A DNA stretch of 64,000 bases from Brevibacterium atlanticum (GTDB lineage: Bacteria > Actinomycetota > Actinomycetes > Actinomycetales > Brevibacteriaceae), in NCBI RefSeq assembly GCF_011617245.1, contig NZ_CP050152.1, positions 1,054,001-1,118,000 on the forward strand, written 5' to 3'. Made by a program: the position numbers and the translations under genes. This document shows positions 1 to 9,136 of this stretch, piece by piece. A model generated the notes under the pieces. It worked only from the letters and a program-made list of their open reading frames with translations. It did not search any database and had not been told where the DNA came from. The number at the start of each line of letters is the position of its first letter. Positions within the stretch are counted from its first letter, which is position 1.

Positions 1-1628
1 TCGCCGCCCTCGGAGCCAAGCTGACCGGTCGCCCCGTGCGGCTGCGACTGAGCCGCACGCTCGACATCACGATGACCGGCAAACGCCACGGCTTCCATTC
101 GTCCTGGAAGATCGGCTTCACCGAGGAGGGGAAGATCCTCGCCCTCGACGCGACCCTGACCGCCGACGGAGGGTGGAGCCTCGACCTGTCCGAGCCGGTG
201 CTCACTCGCGCCATGTGCCACATCGACAACGCGTACTGGGTGCCGAACATCCGCGTGACCGGTCGCATCGCGAAGTGCAACAAGACTTCGCAGACGGCCT
301 TCCGCGGCTTCGGCGGCCCTCAGGGCATGCTCGTGATGGAGGACATCCTCGGCCGTGTCGCCCCCGAACTGGGGCTGTCCGCCCGGGAGCTGCGACGGCG
401 GAACTTCTACACCGAGGGCCAGGACACTCCCTACTATCAGCCGGTGCGCCACCCCGACCGGATCGAGGCCTGCTGGGAGCAGCTCATCTCGTCGGCCGAC
501 CTCGAGGCCCGCGAACTCGAGATCGAGGTCTTCAACGCAGGCCACGAGCACATCAAGCGCGGCCTGGCGATCACGCCGGTGAAGTTCGGGATCTCGTTCA
601 ACCTCACCGCCTTCAACCAGGGCGGAGCCCTCGTGCTCGTGTACAAGGACGGATCCGTCCTCGTCACCCACGGCGGCACCGAGATGGGGCAGGGCCTGCA
701 CCAGAAGATGCTGCAGGTCGCGGCCACGACCCTCGGAGTGCCCCTGTCGACGGTGCGCCTGGCGCCCACACGCACGGACAAGGTCCCGAACACCTCGGCG
801 ACGGCGGCGAGCTCCGGCTCCGACCTCAACGGCGGAGCGGTGAAGAACGCCTGCGATCAGATCCTCGACCGGCTGCGGGAGGTCGCCGCGGGCCTGCTCG
901 GGGCACCGGCGCACGAAGTGAACATCAGCCGCGGCATCGTCTCCGCCCTGTCCTCGCCGAAGACCGTGACCTGGGAAGAGCTCATCAACACCGCGTACTT
1001 CCAGCGCATCCAGCTCTCGGCCTCCGGGTTCTACCGGACCGAAGGCCTGCACTGGAACCTTGCGCAGATGCGGGGCGAACCCTTCAAGTACTTCGCCTAC
1101 GGAGCCGCGGCCGCCGAGGTCGAGGTCAACCGCTTCGACGGCTCCTACCGGCTGCGCCGCGTCGACATCGTCCACGATGTCGGAGACTCCCTGTCCCCGC
1201 TCATCGACCTCGGCCAGATCGAAGGCGGCTTCGTCCAAGGCGCCGGCTGGCTGACCCTGGAAGATCTGCGCTGGGACGAATCCGATCGACCCAGCCGGGG
1301 CCGACTGGCGACCCAGGCCGCGAGCACGTACAAGATCCCGAGCTTCTCCGAGACCCCGGATGTCTTCAATGTCTCCCTGCTGGAGAAGGCACACGAGGAA
1401 GGGGCCGTATACGGGTCGAAGGCCGTGGGCGAACCCCCGCTCATGCTCGCCTTCTCCGTCCGGGAAGCTCTGCGCGAGGCCGTGAGCGCCTTCGGGCCGG
1501 CCGGAACCTCGGTCGAACTCGCCTCACCGGCCACCCCCGAGGCGGTCTTCTGGGCGATCGAGGACGTCCGCCGGGCAGAACCGGGGGCGGCCACCTCGGC
1601 GACGGAAGGACAACGAGTTCCGTCATGA
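1..1628 (+). CDS. xdhB: Xanthine dehydrogenase, molybdopterin-binding subunit (C-terminal part, start outside window)
   Basis: This subunit oxidises hypoxanthine and xanthine to urate at a molybdopterin centre. The reading frame is open from base 3, so the gene begins upstream. About 541 residues are visible and end at TGA 1626-1628. Family motifs are readable: FRGFGGPQG, GTEMGQG around the cofactor, and near the end KAVGEPP, whose Glu corresponds to the catalytic Glu of the family. It overlaps xdhC by 4 bases (ATGA), which suggests translational coupling. The FAD and iron-sulfur parts must lie upstream if they are encoded here. The neighbouring genes for guanine, urate and allantoin breakdown support xanthine as substrate. 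Confidence 0.93.
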   Translation, partial: AALGAKLTGRPVRLRLSRTLDITMTGKRHGFHSSWKIGFTEEGKILALDATLTADGGWSLDLSEPVLTRAMCHIDNAYWVPNIRVTGRIAKCNKTSQTAFRGFGGPQGMLVMEDILGRVAPELGLSARELRRRNFYTEGQDTPYYQPVRHPDRIEACWEQLISSADLEARELEIEVFNAGHEHIKRGLAITPVKFGISFNLTAFNQGGALVLVYKDGSVLVTHGGTEMGQGLHQKMLQVAATTLGVPLSTVRLAPTRTDKVPNTSATAASSGSDLNGGAVKNACDQILDRLREVAAGLLGAPAHEVNISRGIVSALSSPKTVTWEELINTAYFQRIQLSASGFYRTEGLHWNLAQMRGEPFKYFAYGAAAAEVEVNRFDGSYRLRRVDIVHDVGDSLSPLIDLGQIEGGFVQGAGWLTLEDLRWDESDRPSRGRLATQAASTYKIPSFSETPDVFNVSLLEKAHEEGAVYGSKAVGEPPLMLAFSVREALREAVSAFGPAGTSVELASPATPEAVFWAIEDVRRAEPGAATSATEGQRVPS

Positions 1629-2410
1629 CCTGGATGGACACCGCATCCGAGCTCCGCAGGGCTCGGGTGCCGGCCGTCCTCGTCACTCTCACCTCGGTGC
1701 GCGGGCATGCCCCGCGTGAGGCGGGAGCGAAGATGATCGCCACCGTCGATGACCTGTTCGGGACCATCGGCGGGGGCAATCTCGAGATGACGGCCGTCAC
1801 CCGTGCCCGGGAGCTGCTGGCCGAAGGCGTGCGCGCCCCGGAGATGCTCACCCTGCGACTCAACGACAAGGCGCCGGCGAAGTACGGCAGGCAGTGCTGC
1901 GGCGGAGAGGTCGCCGTGCTGCTCGAACCCCTGCCCGTGCCCGCCTCGGTGGCGATCTTCGGCGCAGGCAACATCGGACTCGAACTCACCCGGATCCTGT
2001 CCCGGCACGACATCGACCTCGTCGTCTCCGACTCGCGGCCCGAACAGCTCGAGGCCATCGACGGGATCGGCGCCCCCGTGGCGCAGATCAGCCGCGAGTT
2101 CGCCGTCGTCGGGGAGGAAGTGCTCACCGAACTGCCGACCGGCACGCACGTGCTCATCATGACCCATGATCATGCCGAGGACCTGCACCTGTGCTCCGCG
2201 GCGCTGACCCGCGGCGACCTCGGCTCCATCGGACTCATCGGCTCGAGCGCCAAATGGCAGCGCTTCCGCAGGAACCTCACCGCCGAAGGCTTCGCCCCCG
2301 AGGTCGTCGACACCATCCGCTGCCCCATCGGGCTGCCGGACCTGCCGAGCAAGGCCCCGGCGACGATCGCCGTCAGCGTCGCCGCGGACCTGCTCTCACG
2401 CTTCGCCTGA
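1625..2410 (+). CDS. xdhC: XdhC-type molybdenum cofactor maturation protein
   Basis: XdhC proteins bind molybdenum cofactor, promote its sulfuration and insert it into xanthine dehydrogenase. The 261-residue product has the expected N-terminal XdhC/CoxI region with GTIGGGNLE and QCCGGEV motifs (the Cys pair is typical). A C-terminal Rossmann-like half begins at VAIFGAGNIG and ends with the IGLIGSSAKW motif. The ATG lies inside the stop region of the Mo subunit gene (ATGA overlap), so the start is well fixed. It is followed after 35 bases by guanine deaminase. Confidence 0.93.
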   Translation: MTWMDTASELRRARVPAVLVTLTSVRGHAPREAGAKMIATVDDLFGTIGGGNLEMTAVTRARELLAEGVRAPEMLTLRLNDKAPAKYGRQCCGGEVAVLLEPLPVPASVAIFGAGNIGLELTRILSRHDIDLVVSDSRPEQLEAIDGIGAPVAQISREFAVVGEEVLTELPTGTHVLIMTHDHAEDLHLCSAALTRGDLGSIGLIGSSAKWQRFRRNLTAEGFAPEVVDTIRCPIGLPDLPSKAPATIAVSVAADLLSRFA

Positions 2411-2445
2411 ACCTATTTCGCACCACTGACTCAAGGAGAACCACT

Positions 2446-3732
2446 GTGGTCATCTACCGTGCCCGCGTCTTCGATACGCCGGACAACCCCTTCACCGGAG
2501 GGCGGCTGCGCGCCGACTCCGACACCGCCCTCGTCGTCGAGGACGGACTCATCACCGCCCGCACCGACTTCGCCTCCGCCCGCTCATCGCACCCCGATGC
2601 CGAGGTGGTCGACCTGCGTGCCGGGGTGCTCATTCCCGGCCTCGTCGACACCCACGTCCACTTTCCGCAGGTCAGGGCCATCGGCTACCTCGGCAAACCG
2701 CTGCTCGAATGGCTCGACGACTGCGCCCTGCCCGAAGAGGCGAAGCTTCACGACGAGTCCTATGCCGGTGCGGTGGCCGGGGAATTCCTCACCGGCCTGG
2801 CCTCGGCGGGGACCACCTCGGCGATGGTCTTCGGTTCGCACTTCGCCAGCGCGGTGGACATCCTCTTCGCCCGCGCCGCCGAGGTGGGGCTGCGGATCAC
2901 CGCGGGTCTCGTCACGAGCGACCGGAACCTTCCCGAACCGCTGCTCACCGACGTCGACCGTTCTGTCGACGAAGGCCAGGAGCTCATCGACCGGTGGCAC
3001 GGGAAGGGCCGGCTGCGGTACGCGATCACTCCGCGGTTCTCGTTCTCGGCCTCGCAGGAGCTCATGGCCGCCGGGGGAGCGCTCTTGGAAGCCAATCCGG
3101 ACGTGTGGGTGACCTCGCACCTGAACGAGAACCACGACGAGATCGCCGGGGTCGCGGAGATGTTCCCCGAGGCGATCGACTACCTCGACACGTATGACCG
3201 GGCGGGACTGCTCGGGCGGCAGACGATCCTCGCGCACAATGTCCACCCGAGCGATCGGGAATTGGCGCGGATGGCTGAGGTCGGGGCCGCCTCGGCGCAC
3301 TGCCCGACCTCGAATTCGGCGCTGGCCAGCGGATTCTTCCCGCTGCGCCGCCACCTCGCTGCCGGTGTCCGGGTGGCACTGGGCTCGGACGTCGGCGCGG
3401 GCAACGGGTTCTCGCTGCTCAAGGAGGGCGTGCAGGCGTACTTCATGCAGCAGTTGGATCCGTCCGGGGGCCTGCCCCTGTCTGCGGCTCATCTGCTCCA
3501 CCTCGCGACCGCGGCGGGCGCCGATGCGCTCGGGCTGGCCGCCGAGGTCGGGGACCTGTCCGTGGGCAAGCGCTTCGACGCCGCGTACATCTCCCCTGCC
3601 GAGGGGCAGCCGCTGGACGTGGGCATCAGACACGCCGAGGACGACGAAGCCGCACTGGCGAAGATCTTCGCCATGGGCACCCCCGCCGACATCACGAAGG
3701 TCTGGATCGACGGCACCCCAGTCAACCCCTAA
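2446..3732 (+). CDS. guaD: Guanine deaminase
   Basis: This amidohydrolase converts guanine to xanthine and so feeds the xanthine dehydrogenase encoded just upstream. The 428-residue product has the metal-binding HVHFPQ motif at residues 70-75, the GuaD-typical SHLNEN segment, a later LAHNVHPSD histidine, and the LGSDVGAG aspartate near the C-terminus. The start is taken as GTG 2446 with the Shine-Dalgarno AAGGAG about 8 bases before it. The open frame runs further upstream, but that part overlaps xdhC and resembles nothing. The TAA stop is the first three bases of a palindromic repeat arm (see 3726-3801). Confidence 0.93.
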   Translation: MVIYRARVFDTPDNPFTGGRLRADSDTALVVEDGLITARTDFASARSSHPDAEVVDLRAGVLIPGLVDTHVHFPQVRAIGYLGKPLLEWLDDCALPEEAKLHDESYAGAVAGEFLTGLASAGTTSAMVFGSHFASAVDILFARAAEVGLRITAGLVTSDRNLPEPLLTDVDRSVDEGQELIDRWHGKGRLRYAITPRFSFSASQELMAAGGALLEANPDVWVTSHLNENHDEIAGVAEMFPEAIDYLDTYDRAGLLGRQTILAHNVHPSDRELARMAEVGAASAHCPTSNSALASGFFPLRRHLAAGVRVALGSDVGAGNGFSLLKEGVQAYFMQQLDPSGGLPLSAAHLLHLATAAGADALGLAAEVGDLSVGKRFDAAYISPAEGQPLDVGIRHAEDDEAALAKIFAMGTPADITKVWIDGTPVNP

Positions 3733-3801
3733 TTGCTACATGACGGCGGCCCAGCAACCTCGCGCGAGGTTGCTGGGCCGCCGTCATGTAGCAATTAGGG
3801 G
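3726..3801. repeat. Perfect 76-bp palindrome, copy 1 of a dispersed repeat
   Basis: Two 38-base halves are exact reverse complements, centred between 3763 and 3764. The outer arm reads CCCCTAATTGCTAC and the centre AACCTCGCGCGAGGTT. The first TAA is the stop codon of guaD. Two more copies with the same core occur at 8991-9057 and 10133-10199. They differ by a paired change: CATGACGG/CCGTCATG here, CCTGACGG/CCGTCAGG there. The base pairing is therefore conserved while the sequence varies. There is no T-run, so it could be a terminator-like hairpin, a REP-type element, or both. Confidence 0.95.
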
Positions 3802-3803
3802 TC

Positions 3804-3833
3804 TTGACTCCGGGGTCGAGGGCTGTCTATGCT
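3804..3833 (+). promoter_or_regulatory. Likely promoter of hyi-glxR-gcl
   Basis: TTGACT (3804-3809) and TATGCT (3828-3833) are separated by 18 bases. This puts transcription start near 3840, about 57 bases before hyi and just ahead of the operator-like repeats at 3847-3871. Confidence 0.6.
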
Positions 3834-3846
3834 TATTTCGTGAAAC

Positions 3847-3871
3847 GGAAATAAACTTCCATAATACGGAA
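3847..3871. promoter_or_regulatory. Probable AllR/IclR-type operator upstream of hyi
   Basis: GGAA-N6-TTCC (3847-3860) is followed by TTCC-N7-GGAA (3857-3871), sharing the middle TTCC. The same GGAA-N6-TTCC arrangement occurs at 11936-11949, 12012-12025 and 17626-17639, and the TTCC-N7-GGAA part is echoed at 17685-17699. Its place just downstream of the probable start site suits a repressor. Assignment to the IclR-family protein at 16786-17565 is inference. Confidence 0.55.
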
Positions 3872-3897
3872 ACTGCGAGATACTCAAAGGAGAGCCC

Positions 3898-4728
3898 ATG
3901 GTCCGCGCATTCGATTTCACCGCTCCCGACAGCTACGTCCTCAACTGCTCGACGCTGCTCACCGAACTTCCCGTGCTCGAGCGCGCCCAGGCCGCCAAGG
4001 ATGCGGGCTTCGACCAGGTCGAGTTCTGGTGGCCCTTCGACGGCAACCCGACCCCCACCTCGGCGGAGGTCGATGAGTTCATCGCCTCGCTCGAGAACGC
4101 CGGAGTCGAACTCACAGGACTGAACTTCTGGGCCGGGAACATGGCCGCCGGCGACCGCGGCATGGTCTCCGTCATCGGCGCTGAGGACGACTTCGCCGCG
4201 AACGTCGCGATCGTCGTCGAGATCGGCCGCCGCACCGGCTGCCGCGCCTTCAACGCCCTCTACGGCCTGCGCACCGAGGGTCAGGACCCCGCGGGCCAGG
4301 ATTCGACGGCCGCAGCGAACCTCGATCTCGCCGCCCGCGCCGTCGCCGAGATCGACGGAACCGTCCTCGTCGAACCCGTCTCCGGTGCCGAAGGCTACCC
4401 GCTCAAGCGCTTCGCCGACGCCGCCGAGGTGGTCGCGACAGTCCGCTCGGAAGGTTCTGCGAACATCGCCGTCCTCGCCGACTTCTTCCACCTGTCCGTC
4501 AACGGCGACGACGTCGCCGCCGTCATCGAGGCCGACGCCGCGAACTTCGGCCACATCCAGATCGCCGACGCCGAGGGCCGCGGAGCACCGGGCACCGGAT
4601 CGCTGCCGCTGCGCGACTGGATCGACCGGGCCTACGCGCTCGGCTACACCGGATCCGTGGCGCTCGAGTACAAACAGGACCGCGCCACCGCTTTCGACTG
4701 GCTGACCCACGCCGCCCAGACCGCCTGA
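3898..4728 (+). CDS. hyi: Hydroxypyruvate isomerase (xylose-isomerase-like TIM barrel)
   Basis: The enzyme interconverts hydroxypyruvate and tartronate semialdehyde, beside glyoxylate carboligase. The 276-residue product fits the Hyi family in length. It has the typical N-terminus (LNCSTLLTELP), the FDQVEFWWPF strand, LVEPVSG, and the LADFFHLSVNG and IQIADAEGRGAPGTG segments that carry metal- and substrate-binding residues. The ATG at 3898 follows AAAGGAGA by 5 bases. It is the first gene of a run hyi-glxR-gcl with 28- and 84-base gaps, probably one operon behind the promoter and operator just upstream. Confidence 0.9.
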   Translation: MVRAFDFTAPDSYVLNCSTLLTELPVLERAQAAKDAGFDQVEFWWPFDGNPTPTSAEVDEFIASLENAGVELTGLNFWAGNMAAGDRGMVSVIGAEDDFAANVAIVVEIGRRTGCRAFNALYGLRTEGQDPAGQDSTAAANLDLAARAVAEIDGTVLVEPVSGAEGYPLKRFADAAEVVATVRSEGSANIAVLADFFHLSVNGDDVAAVIEADAANFGHIQIADAEGRGAPGTGSLPLRDWIDRAYALGYTGSVALEYKQDRATAFDWLTHAAQTA

Positions 4729-4756
4729 CCACCCTCACCTTCACGGAGGAAACCCC

Positions 4757-5644
4757 ATGACCAAGACAATCGCGTTCATCGGACTCGGAATCATGGGCCT
4801 GCCCATGGCCAAGAACCTCGTCGACGCGGGCTTCGACGTCCGCGGATTCAACCGCACCCCGGCCAAGGCCGAAACCCTCGCCGAGGCGGGGGGAAGTGCC
4901 GCAGCTACCATCGCCGAGGCGGTGACCGGGGCCGATGTCATCGTCACCATGGTCCCGGATTCGCCCGACGTCGAGGTCGTGCTCACCGGTGACGACGGCA
5001 TCCTCGCCCATGCCTCGGCGGGCGCCACCTGGATCGACTTCTCCACCATCCGCCCCGACGTGGCCAAGGAGCTGGCCGAGCGGGCCAAGGAAGCCGGCCT
5101 CAAACCCCTCGACGCCCCCGTCTCCGGCGGAGAGCCCGGCGCCATCGACGGCGTGCTGTCCATCATGGTGGGCGGGGACAAAGCCGACTTCGATGCCGTC
5201 TCCGACGTCTTCGACGCCGTCGGCAAGACCATCGTCCTCGTCGGCCCCTCGGGCGCCGGGCAGACCGTCAAGGCCGCCAACCAGCTCATCGTCGCCGGCA
5301 ACATCGGCCTGCTGGCCGAGGCCGTCGTCTTCCTCGAAGCCTATGGAGTCGAAACGGGTGCGGCACTGCAGGTCCTCGGCGGCGGGTTGGCGGGATCCAA
5401 GGTGCTCGATCAGAAGGGGCAGAAGATGCTCGACCGTGAGTTCAGCCCCGGATTCCGCCTGGCACTGCACCACAAGGACATGGGCATCGTCACCGCCGCC
5501 GCCCGCGAAGCAGGAGTCGCGACTCCGCTCGGATCGACCGTCGCCCAACTCGTCGCCGCAACCGTGCAGCAGGGCAACGGGGGACTCGACCACTCGGGTC
5601 TCTTCACCGTCGTCGAACAGCTCTCGGGGAAGAACGAGAACTGA
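4757..5644 (+). CDS. glxR: Tartronate semialdehyde reductase (2-hydroxy-3-oxopropionate reductase)
   Basis: The enzyme reduces tartronate semialdehyde to D-glycerate with NAD(P)H in glyoxylate assimilation. The 295 residues begin with the nucleotide-binding IGLGIMGLPMAKNL. They contain the DAPVSGGEPGA substrate-binding motif and a helical C-terminal domain with the KDMGI segment, which is the layout of beta-hydroxyacid dehydrogenases. The start has ACGGAGG 7 bases before ATG. Placement between hyi and gcl supports this member of the family over the related 3-hydroxyisobutyrate dehydrogenases. Confidence 0.9.
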   Translation: MTKTIAFIGLGIMGLPMAKNLVDAGFDVRGFNRTPAKAETLAEAGGSAAATIAEAVTGADVIVTMVPDSPDVEVVLTGDDGILAHASAGATWIDFSTIRPDVAKELAERAKEAGLKPLDAPVSGGEPGAIDGVLSIMVGGDKADFDAVSDVFDAVGKTIVLVGPSGAGQTVKAANQLIVAGNIGLLAEAVVFLEAYGVETGAALQVLGGGLAGSKVLDQKGQKMLDREFSPGFRLALHHKDMGIVTAAAREAGVATPLGSTVAQLVAATVQQGNGGLDHSGLFTVVEQLSGKNEN

Positions 5645-5680
5645 TCGACCGCCTCGGCGCGGGAATTCCCACCATGAACC

Positions 5681-5708
5681 GAGCCGGCGACAACGTCGTC
5701 GCCGGCTC
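5681..5708 (+). promoter_or_regulatory. Hairpin between glxR and gcl
   Basis: GAGCCGGCGAC (5681-5691) and GTCGCCGGCTC (5698-5708) form a perfect 11-bp stem with loop AACGTC. No T-run follows, and gcl starts 20 bases later on the same strand. An RNA-processing or partial attenuation hairpin inside the operon seems more likely than a full terminator. Confidence 0.6.
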
Positions 5709-5728
5709 ACGAACAAAGGACTGAAGAA

Positions 5729-7522
5729 ATGACACGCATGCGCGCAGTCGACGCCATAGTGCTCATCCTCGAAAAGGAAGGGGCGACCGAGACCTTCGGA
5801 CTGCCCGGGGCGGCGATCAACCCGCTGTACTCGGCGATGAAGGCCCACGGCGGAATCCGGCACACCCTGGCCCGGCACGTCGAGGGAGCCTCGCACATGG
5901 CCGACGGCTACACCCGATCGGCCCCGGGAAACATCGGCGTCTGCCTGGGCACCTCGGGCCCGGCCGGCACCGACATGATCACCGGCCTCTACGCCGCGTT
6001 CGCCGACTCCCAGCCGATCCTGTGCATCACCGGACAGGCCCCCGTCGCTGTGCTCGACAAAGAGGACTTCCAGGCCGTGGACATCGCCTCCATCGCGGCA
6101 CCCGTGACGAAGATGGCCAAGACGGTCCTCGAGGCCGGACAGGTCCCCGGGGTCTTCCAGACCGCCTTCCAACTCATGCGCTCGGCCCGCCCCGGACCCG
6201 TGCTCATCGACCTGCCCATCGACGTGCAGCAGGCCGAGATCGACTTCGACATCGACGCCTACGAACCGTTGGCACCCGCGAAGCCGGCAGCCACCTCGGC
6301 GCAGGCGGAGAAGATCCTCGACCTCATCGCCGAGGCGGCCCACCCGATCATCATCGCCGGCGGCGGAATCATCAACGCCGATGCCGCCGACCGCCTCGTC
6401 GAATTCGCCGAACTCACCTCGATCCCGGTCTCACCGACGCTCATGGGGTGGGGCGCGATCCCCGACGACCATCCGCTGGCCGCGGGCATGGTCGGAATTC
6501 AGACGCACGTGCGCTACGGGAATGCCAGCTTCTTGGAATCCGACCTCGTCATCGGCATCGGCAACCGCTGGGCCAACCGCCACACCGGTGACCTGGGCGT
6601 GTACCGCAAGGGTCGGAAGTTCATCCATATCGACATCGAACCCACACAGATCGGACGCGTCTTCGCCCCGGACTTCGGAGTCGCCTCGGATGCGGGCGCC
6701 GCCCTCGATGCCCTGCTCGCCGCCGCGAGATCGCGGTCGGGCGGCCTGCCGGACTTCACCGGCTGGGCCGATGAGTGCACGGCACGGAAGTCGACCGAGC
6801 ACCGGAAGACGAACTTCACCGAGATGCCGATCAAACCGCAGCGGGTCTACCAGGAGATGAACCGGGCCTTCGGCCAGGACGTCACCTATGTCTCGACGAT
6901 CGGACTGAGCCAGATCGCCGGAGCCCAGATGCTCCACGTCTACCGGCCCCGGCACTGGATCAACGCCGGCCAGGCCGGACCGCTGGGCTGGACCGGACCC
7001 GCGGCACTCGGCGTGGCCAAGGGCAAGCCGGGGGAGACCGTCGTCGCGCTCTCCGGCGACTACGACTTCCAGTTCATGATCGAAGAGCTCGCCGTCGGCG
7101 CGCAGCACAAGATCCCCTATGTCCATGTCGTCGTCAACAACTCCTACCTCGGGCTCATCCGCCAGTCGCAGCGCGGATTCGAGATGGACTACGAGGTGTC
7201 GCTGGCGTTCGAGAACATCAACTCGGCCGGATCCGGGTCATCGGGATACGGAGTCGACCACGTGGCCGTGGCCCAGGGTCTCGGCTGCAAGGCCCTGCGC
7301 GTCGAGGACCCCGAACTCATCGGCGAGGGTCTGCGCGTGGCCAAGGAGCTCATGGACGAGCACCAGGTGCCCGTGGTCGTCGAGGTCATCCTCGAACGCG
7401 TCACGAACATCTCGATGGGCACCGCACTCGATGCCATCAACGAGTTCGAGACCCTCGCCCAGACCCCGGCGGACGCCCCGACGGCGCTGACGCCGATGGG
7501 TGAGCTGGCGGCGGCGAAATAG
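5729..7522 (+). CDS. gcl: Glyoxylate carboligase (tartronate semialdehyde synthase)
   Basis: This thiamine diphosphate enzyme condenses two glyoxylates to tartronate semialdehyde and CO2. The 597-residue product has the three-domain acetolactate synthase layout. Residues 1-10 ([10 protein letters not shown]) match the characteristic Gcl N-terminus, which fixes the start. At position 51 the segment RHVEGAS has Val where other ThDP enzymes have the catalytic Glu. This is a known hallmark of Gcl and separates it from acetolactate synthase. The cofactor motif begins at [11 protein letters not shown] and ends near VNNSYLG. It is the last gene of the hyi-glxR-gcl run, and allB follows after 115 bases. 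Confidence 0.95.
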   Translation: MTRMRAVDAIVLILEKEGATETFGLPGAAINPLYSAMKAHGGIRHTLARHVEGASHMADGYTRSAPGNIGVCLGTSGPAGTDMITGLYAAFADSQPILCITGQAPVAVLDKEDFQAVDIASIAAPVTKMAKTVLEAGQVPGVFQTAFQLMRSARPGPVLIDLPIDVQQAEIDFDIDAYEPLAPAKPAATSAQAEKILDLIAEAAHPIIIAGGGIINADAADRLVEFAELTSIPVSPTLMGWGAIPDDHPLAAGMVGIQTHVRYGNASFLESDLVIGIGNRWANRHTGDLGVYRKGRKFIHIDIEPTQIGRVFAPDFGVASDAGAALDALLAAARSRSGGLPDFTGWADECTARKSTEHRKTNFTEMPIKPQRVYQEMNRAFGQDVTYVSTIGLSQIAGAQMLHVYRPRHWINAGQAGPLGWTGPAALGVAKGKPGETVVALSGDYDFQFMIEELAVGAQHKIPYVHVVVNNSYLGLIRQSQRGFEMDYEVSLAFENINSAGSGSSGYGVDHVAVAQGLGCKALRVEDPELIGEGLRVAKELMDEHQVPVVVEVILERVTNISMGTALDAINEFETLAQTPADAPTALTPMGELAAAK

Positions 7523-7572
7523 GCCGGGTGAGACTGTGCCATCTGAGGCTGTGCCGAATCGTCCGGGCCGAG

Positions 7573-7595
7573 TAGGCTAGAACGGTATACCGAAA
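7573..7595. promoter_or_regulatory. Candidate promoter/operator region of allB
   Basis: TAGGCT (7573-7578) is a possible -10. It is followed by ACGGTATACCGAAAA, a CGGTATACCG palindrome whose right side matches the GGTATTCCGAAA half of the site at 12012-12025 with one change. The GGAA part is missing, so this would be a weak or variant member of the purine operator set. Confidence 0.35.
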
Positions 7596-7637
7596 ATGTG
7601 CCGCTGGCCTGCCGGGCCGGGCGACTGAGGAGGAACA

Positions 7638-8993
7638 TTGAGCAATGACGCCAAATTCGATCTGATCATCCACGCCGAGGCGGCCCTGCTGCCCGACGGA
7701 ATCGAGCCCGCGAGCGTCGGTGTCAGGGATGGGAGGATCGCCGGGATCGCCCGCGGTGACAACGGCCTGGACCCGGCCGCCTCGGCGGGGGTGGAGGTCG
7801 TCGAGGTCGGCGCCGATGAGGTGCTCCTGCCGGGGCTCGTCGACTCCCACGTCCACGTCAACGATCCGGGTCGAGCCGAGTGGGAGGGCTTCGCCAGCGC
7901 CACCCGCGCGGCCGCGGCCGGGGGAGTGACGACGATCGTCGACATGCCGCTGAACTCCCTGCCGCCGACGGTCGACGTCGCCGCACTCGAGACCAAACGC
8001 GAGGTCGCCGCACCGAAGGCGTTCGTCGACGTCGGTTTCTGGGGCGGGGCGATCCCCGGCAACACCGCCGACCTGCGTCCTCTGCACGAGGCTGGCGTCT
8101 ACGGGTTCAAGTGCTTCCTCGAGGACTCCGGGGTCGATGAGTTCCCGCCTCTGGAGCCGGCCGAGATGCAGGTCGACATGGCCGAGATCGCGTCCTTCGA
8201 CTCGATGCTCATCGTCCATGCCGAGGATCACGAGGTGATGACCGGGGCGCCGAAGAACTCGGGTCCGAAGTTCGCCGACTTCCTCGCCACGCGCCCCCGC
8301 GAGGCAGAGAACGTCGCCATCGCCCGGGTCATCGACGCCGCCCGCGCCACCGGGGCCCGCGCCCACATCCTCCACCTGTCCTCCGCCGATTCGCTCGAGC
8401 AGATCGCGGCGGCCAAAGCCGAAGGGATCCGGCTCACCGTCGAGACCTGCCCGCACTACCTCGTCTTCACCGCCGAGGAGATCCCGGACGGGGCGACGAC
8501 GCACAAGTGCTGCCCGCCGATCCGTGAGGAATCCAACCGCGAGGCGCTGTGGCAGGGCCTCATCGACGGCACCATCGACTGCATCGTCTCCGATCACTCG
8601 CCGTCGACGGCCGAACTCAAACTGCTCGACACCGGGGACTTCGGCGCCGCGTGGGGCGGCATCTCGTCCCTGCAGCTGGGTCTGTCCCTCGTATGGACCG
8701 AAGCGGCCAAGCGCGGCATCGAGCTCGCCGAGGTGGTCCGCTGGATGTCCGCAGCACCGGCGGCGGTGGCGCGCGTGGAGAACAAGGGCGCGATCGCGGT
8801 GGGCAACGACGCGGACTTCGCCGTCTTCGCCCCCGATGAGGAGTGGGCCGTGCGCGCTACGGACCTCTATCACCGTAACCAGATCAGCGCGTACGACGCC
8901 CGCACCGTCCGCGGCCGGGTGACCCGGACCGTGCTGCGCGGCGCGACGGTCGACTTCGAGACCCCGACCGGCCGCCTTCTCACCGCCCACTAA
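7638..8993 (+). CDS. allB: Allantoinase
   Basis: Allantoinase hydrolyses allantoin to allantoate. The 451 residues show the metal-dependent cyclic amidohydrolase pattern: HVHVNDPG with metal histidines 71 and 73, Lys158 in YGFKCFL (the residue carboxylated in this family), HAEDHEV, ILHLSSADS, and SDHSPS with the metal Asp. The start is TTG 7638 with AGGAGGA 4 bases before it. The TAA stop is the first triplet of the palindromic arm of the next repeat. No allantoate amidohydrolase gene is present in the window. Confidence 0.93.
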   Translation: MSNDAKFDLIIHAEAALLPDGIEPASVGVRDGRIAGIARGDNGLDPAASAGVEVVEVGADEVLLPGLVDSHVHVNDPGRAEWEGFASATRAAAAGGVTTIVDMPLNSLPPTVDVAALETKREVAAPKAFVDVGFWGGAIPGNTADLRPLHEAGVYGFKCFLEDSGVDEFPPLEPAEMQVDMAEIASFDSMLIVHAEDHEVMTGAPKNSGPKFADFLATRPREAENVAIARVIDAARATGARAHILHLSSADSLEQIAAAKAEGIRLTVETCPHYLVFTAEEIPDGATTHKCCPPIREESNREALWQGLIDGTIDCIVSDHSPSTAELKLLDTGDFGAAWGGISSLQLGLSLVWTEAAKRGIELAEVVRWMSAAPAAVARVENKGAIAVGNDADFAVFAPDEEWAVRATDLYHRNQISAYDARTVRGRVTRTVLRGATVDFETPTGRLLTAH

Positions 8994-9057
8994 TTGCTAC
9001 CTGACGGCGGCCCAGCAACCTCGCGCGAGGTTGCTGGGCCGCCGTCAGGTTGTATGG
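8991..9057 (+). repeat. Palindromic repeat copy 2, left terminal repeat of the cassette
   Basis: The 52-bp perfect palindrome is at 8999-9050 (centre 9024/9025), with outer arm TAATTGCT and inner arm TGTATGG. The TAA at 8991-8993 is the allB stop codon. The core is shared with 3726-3801 and 10133-10199. Confidence 0.93.
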
Positions 9058-9136
9058 GGAAGAAGTTATCCACAGATCGCTATTTGCTATTGCTGTTATA
9101 TGGCGAATAGTGCAATTTGGTGTCATGTATCTGTGT

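Noticed and set aside
173..1624. Long open frame overlapping the xanthine dehydrogenase gene in another frame
   Set aside because: Only its last part (from 1625) encodes XdhC. The earlier part is Arg/Pro-rich frame-shifted sequence typical of high-GC shadows.
4523..6343. 606-codon open frame on the minus strand across glxR and gcl
   Set aside because: Antisense to two clearly recognised enzymes. Its translation is Gly/Asp/Val/Arg-rich without any domain pattern.
9066..9074. Perfect DnaA box TTATCCACA near the cassette gene
   Set aside because: Only one box here, and the second copy (11923-11931) coincides with a probable -10 of glxK. No cluster, AT-rich unwinding element or dnaA/dnaN genes, so no origin.
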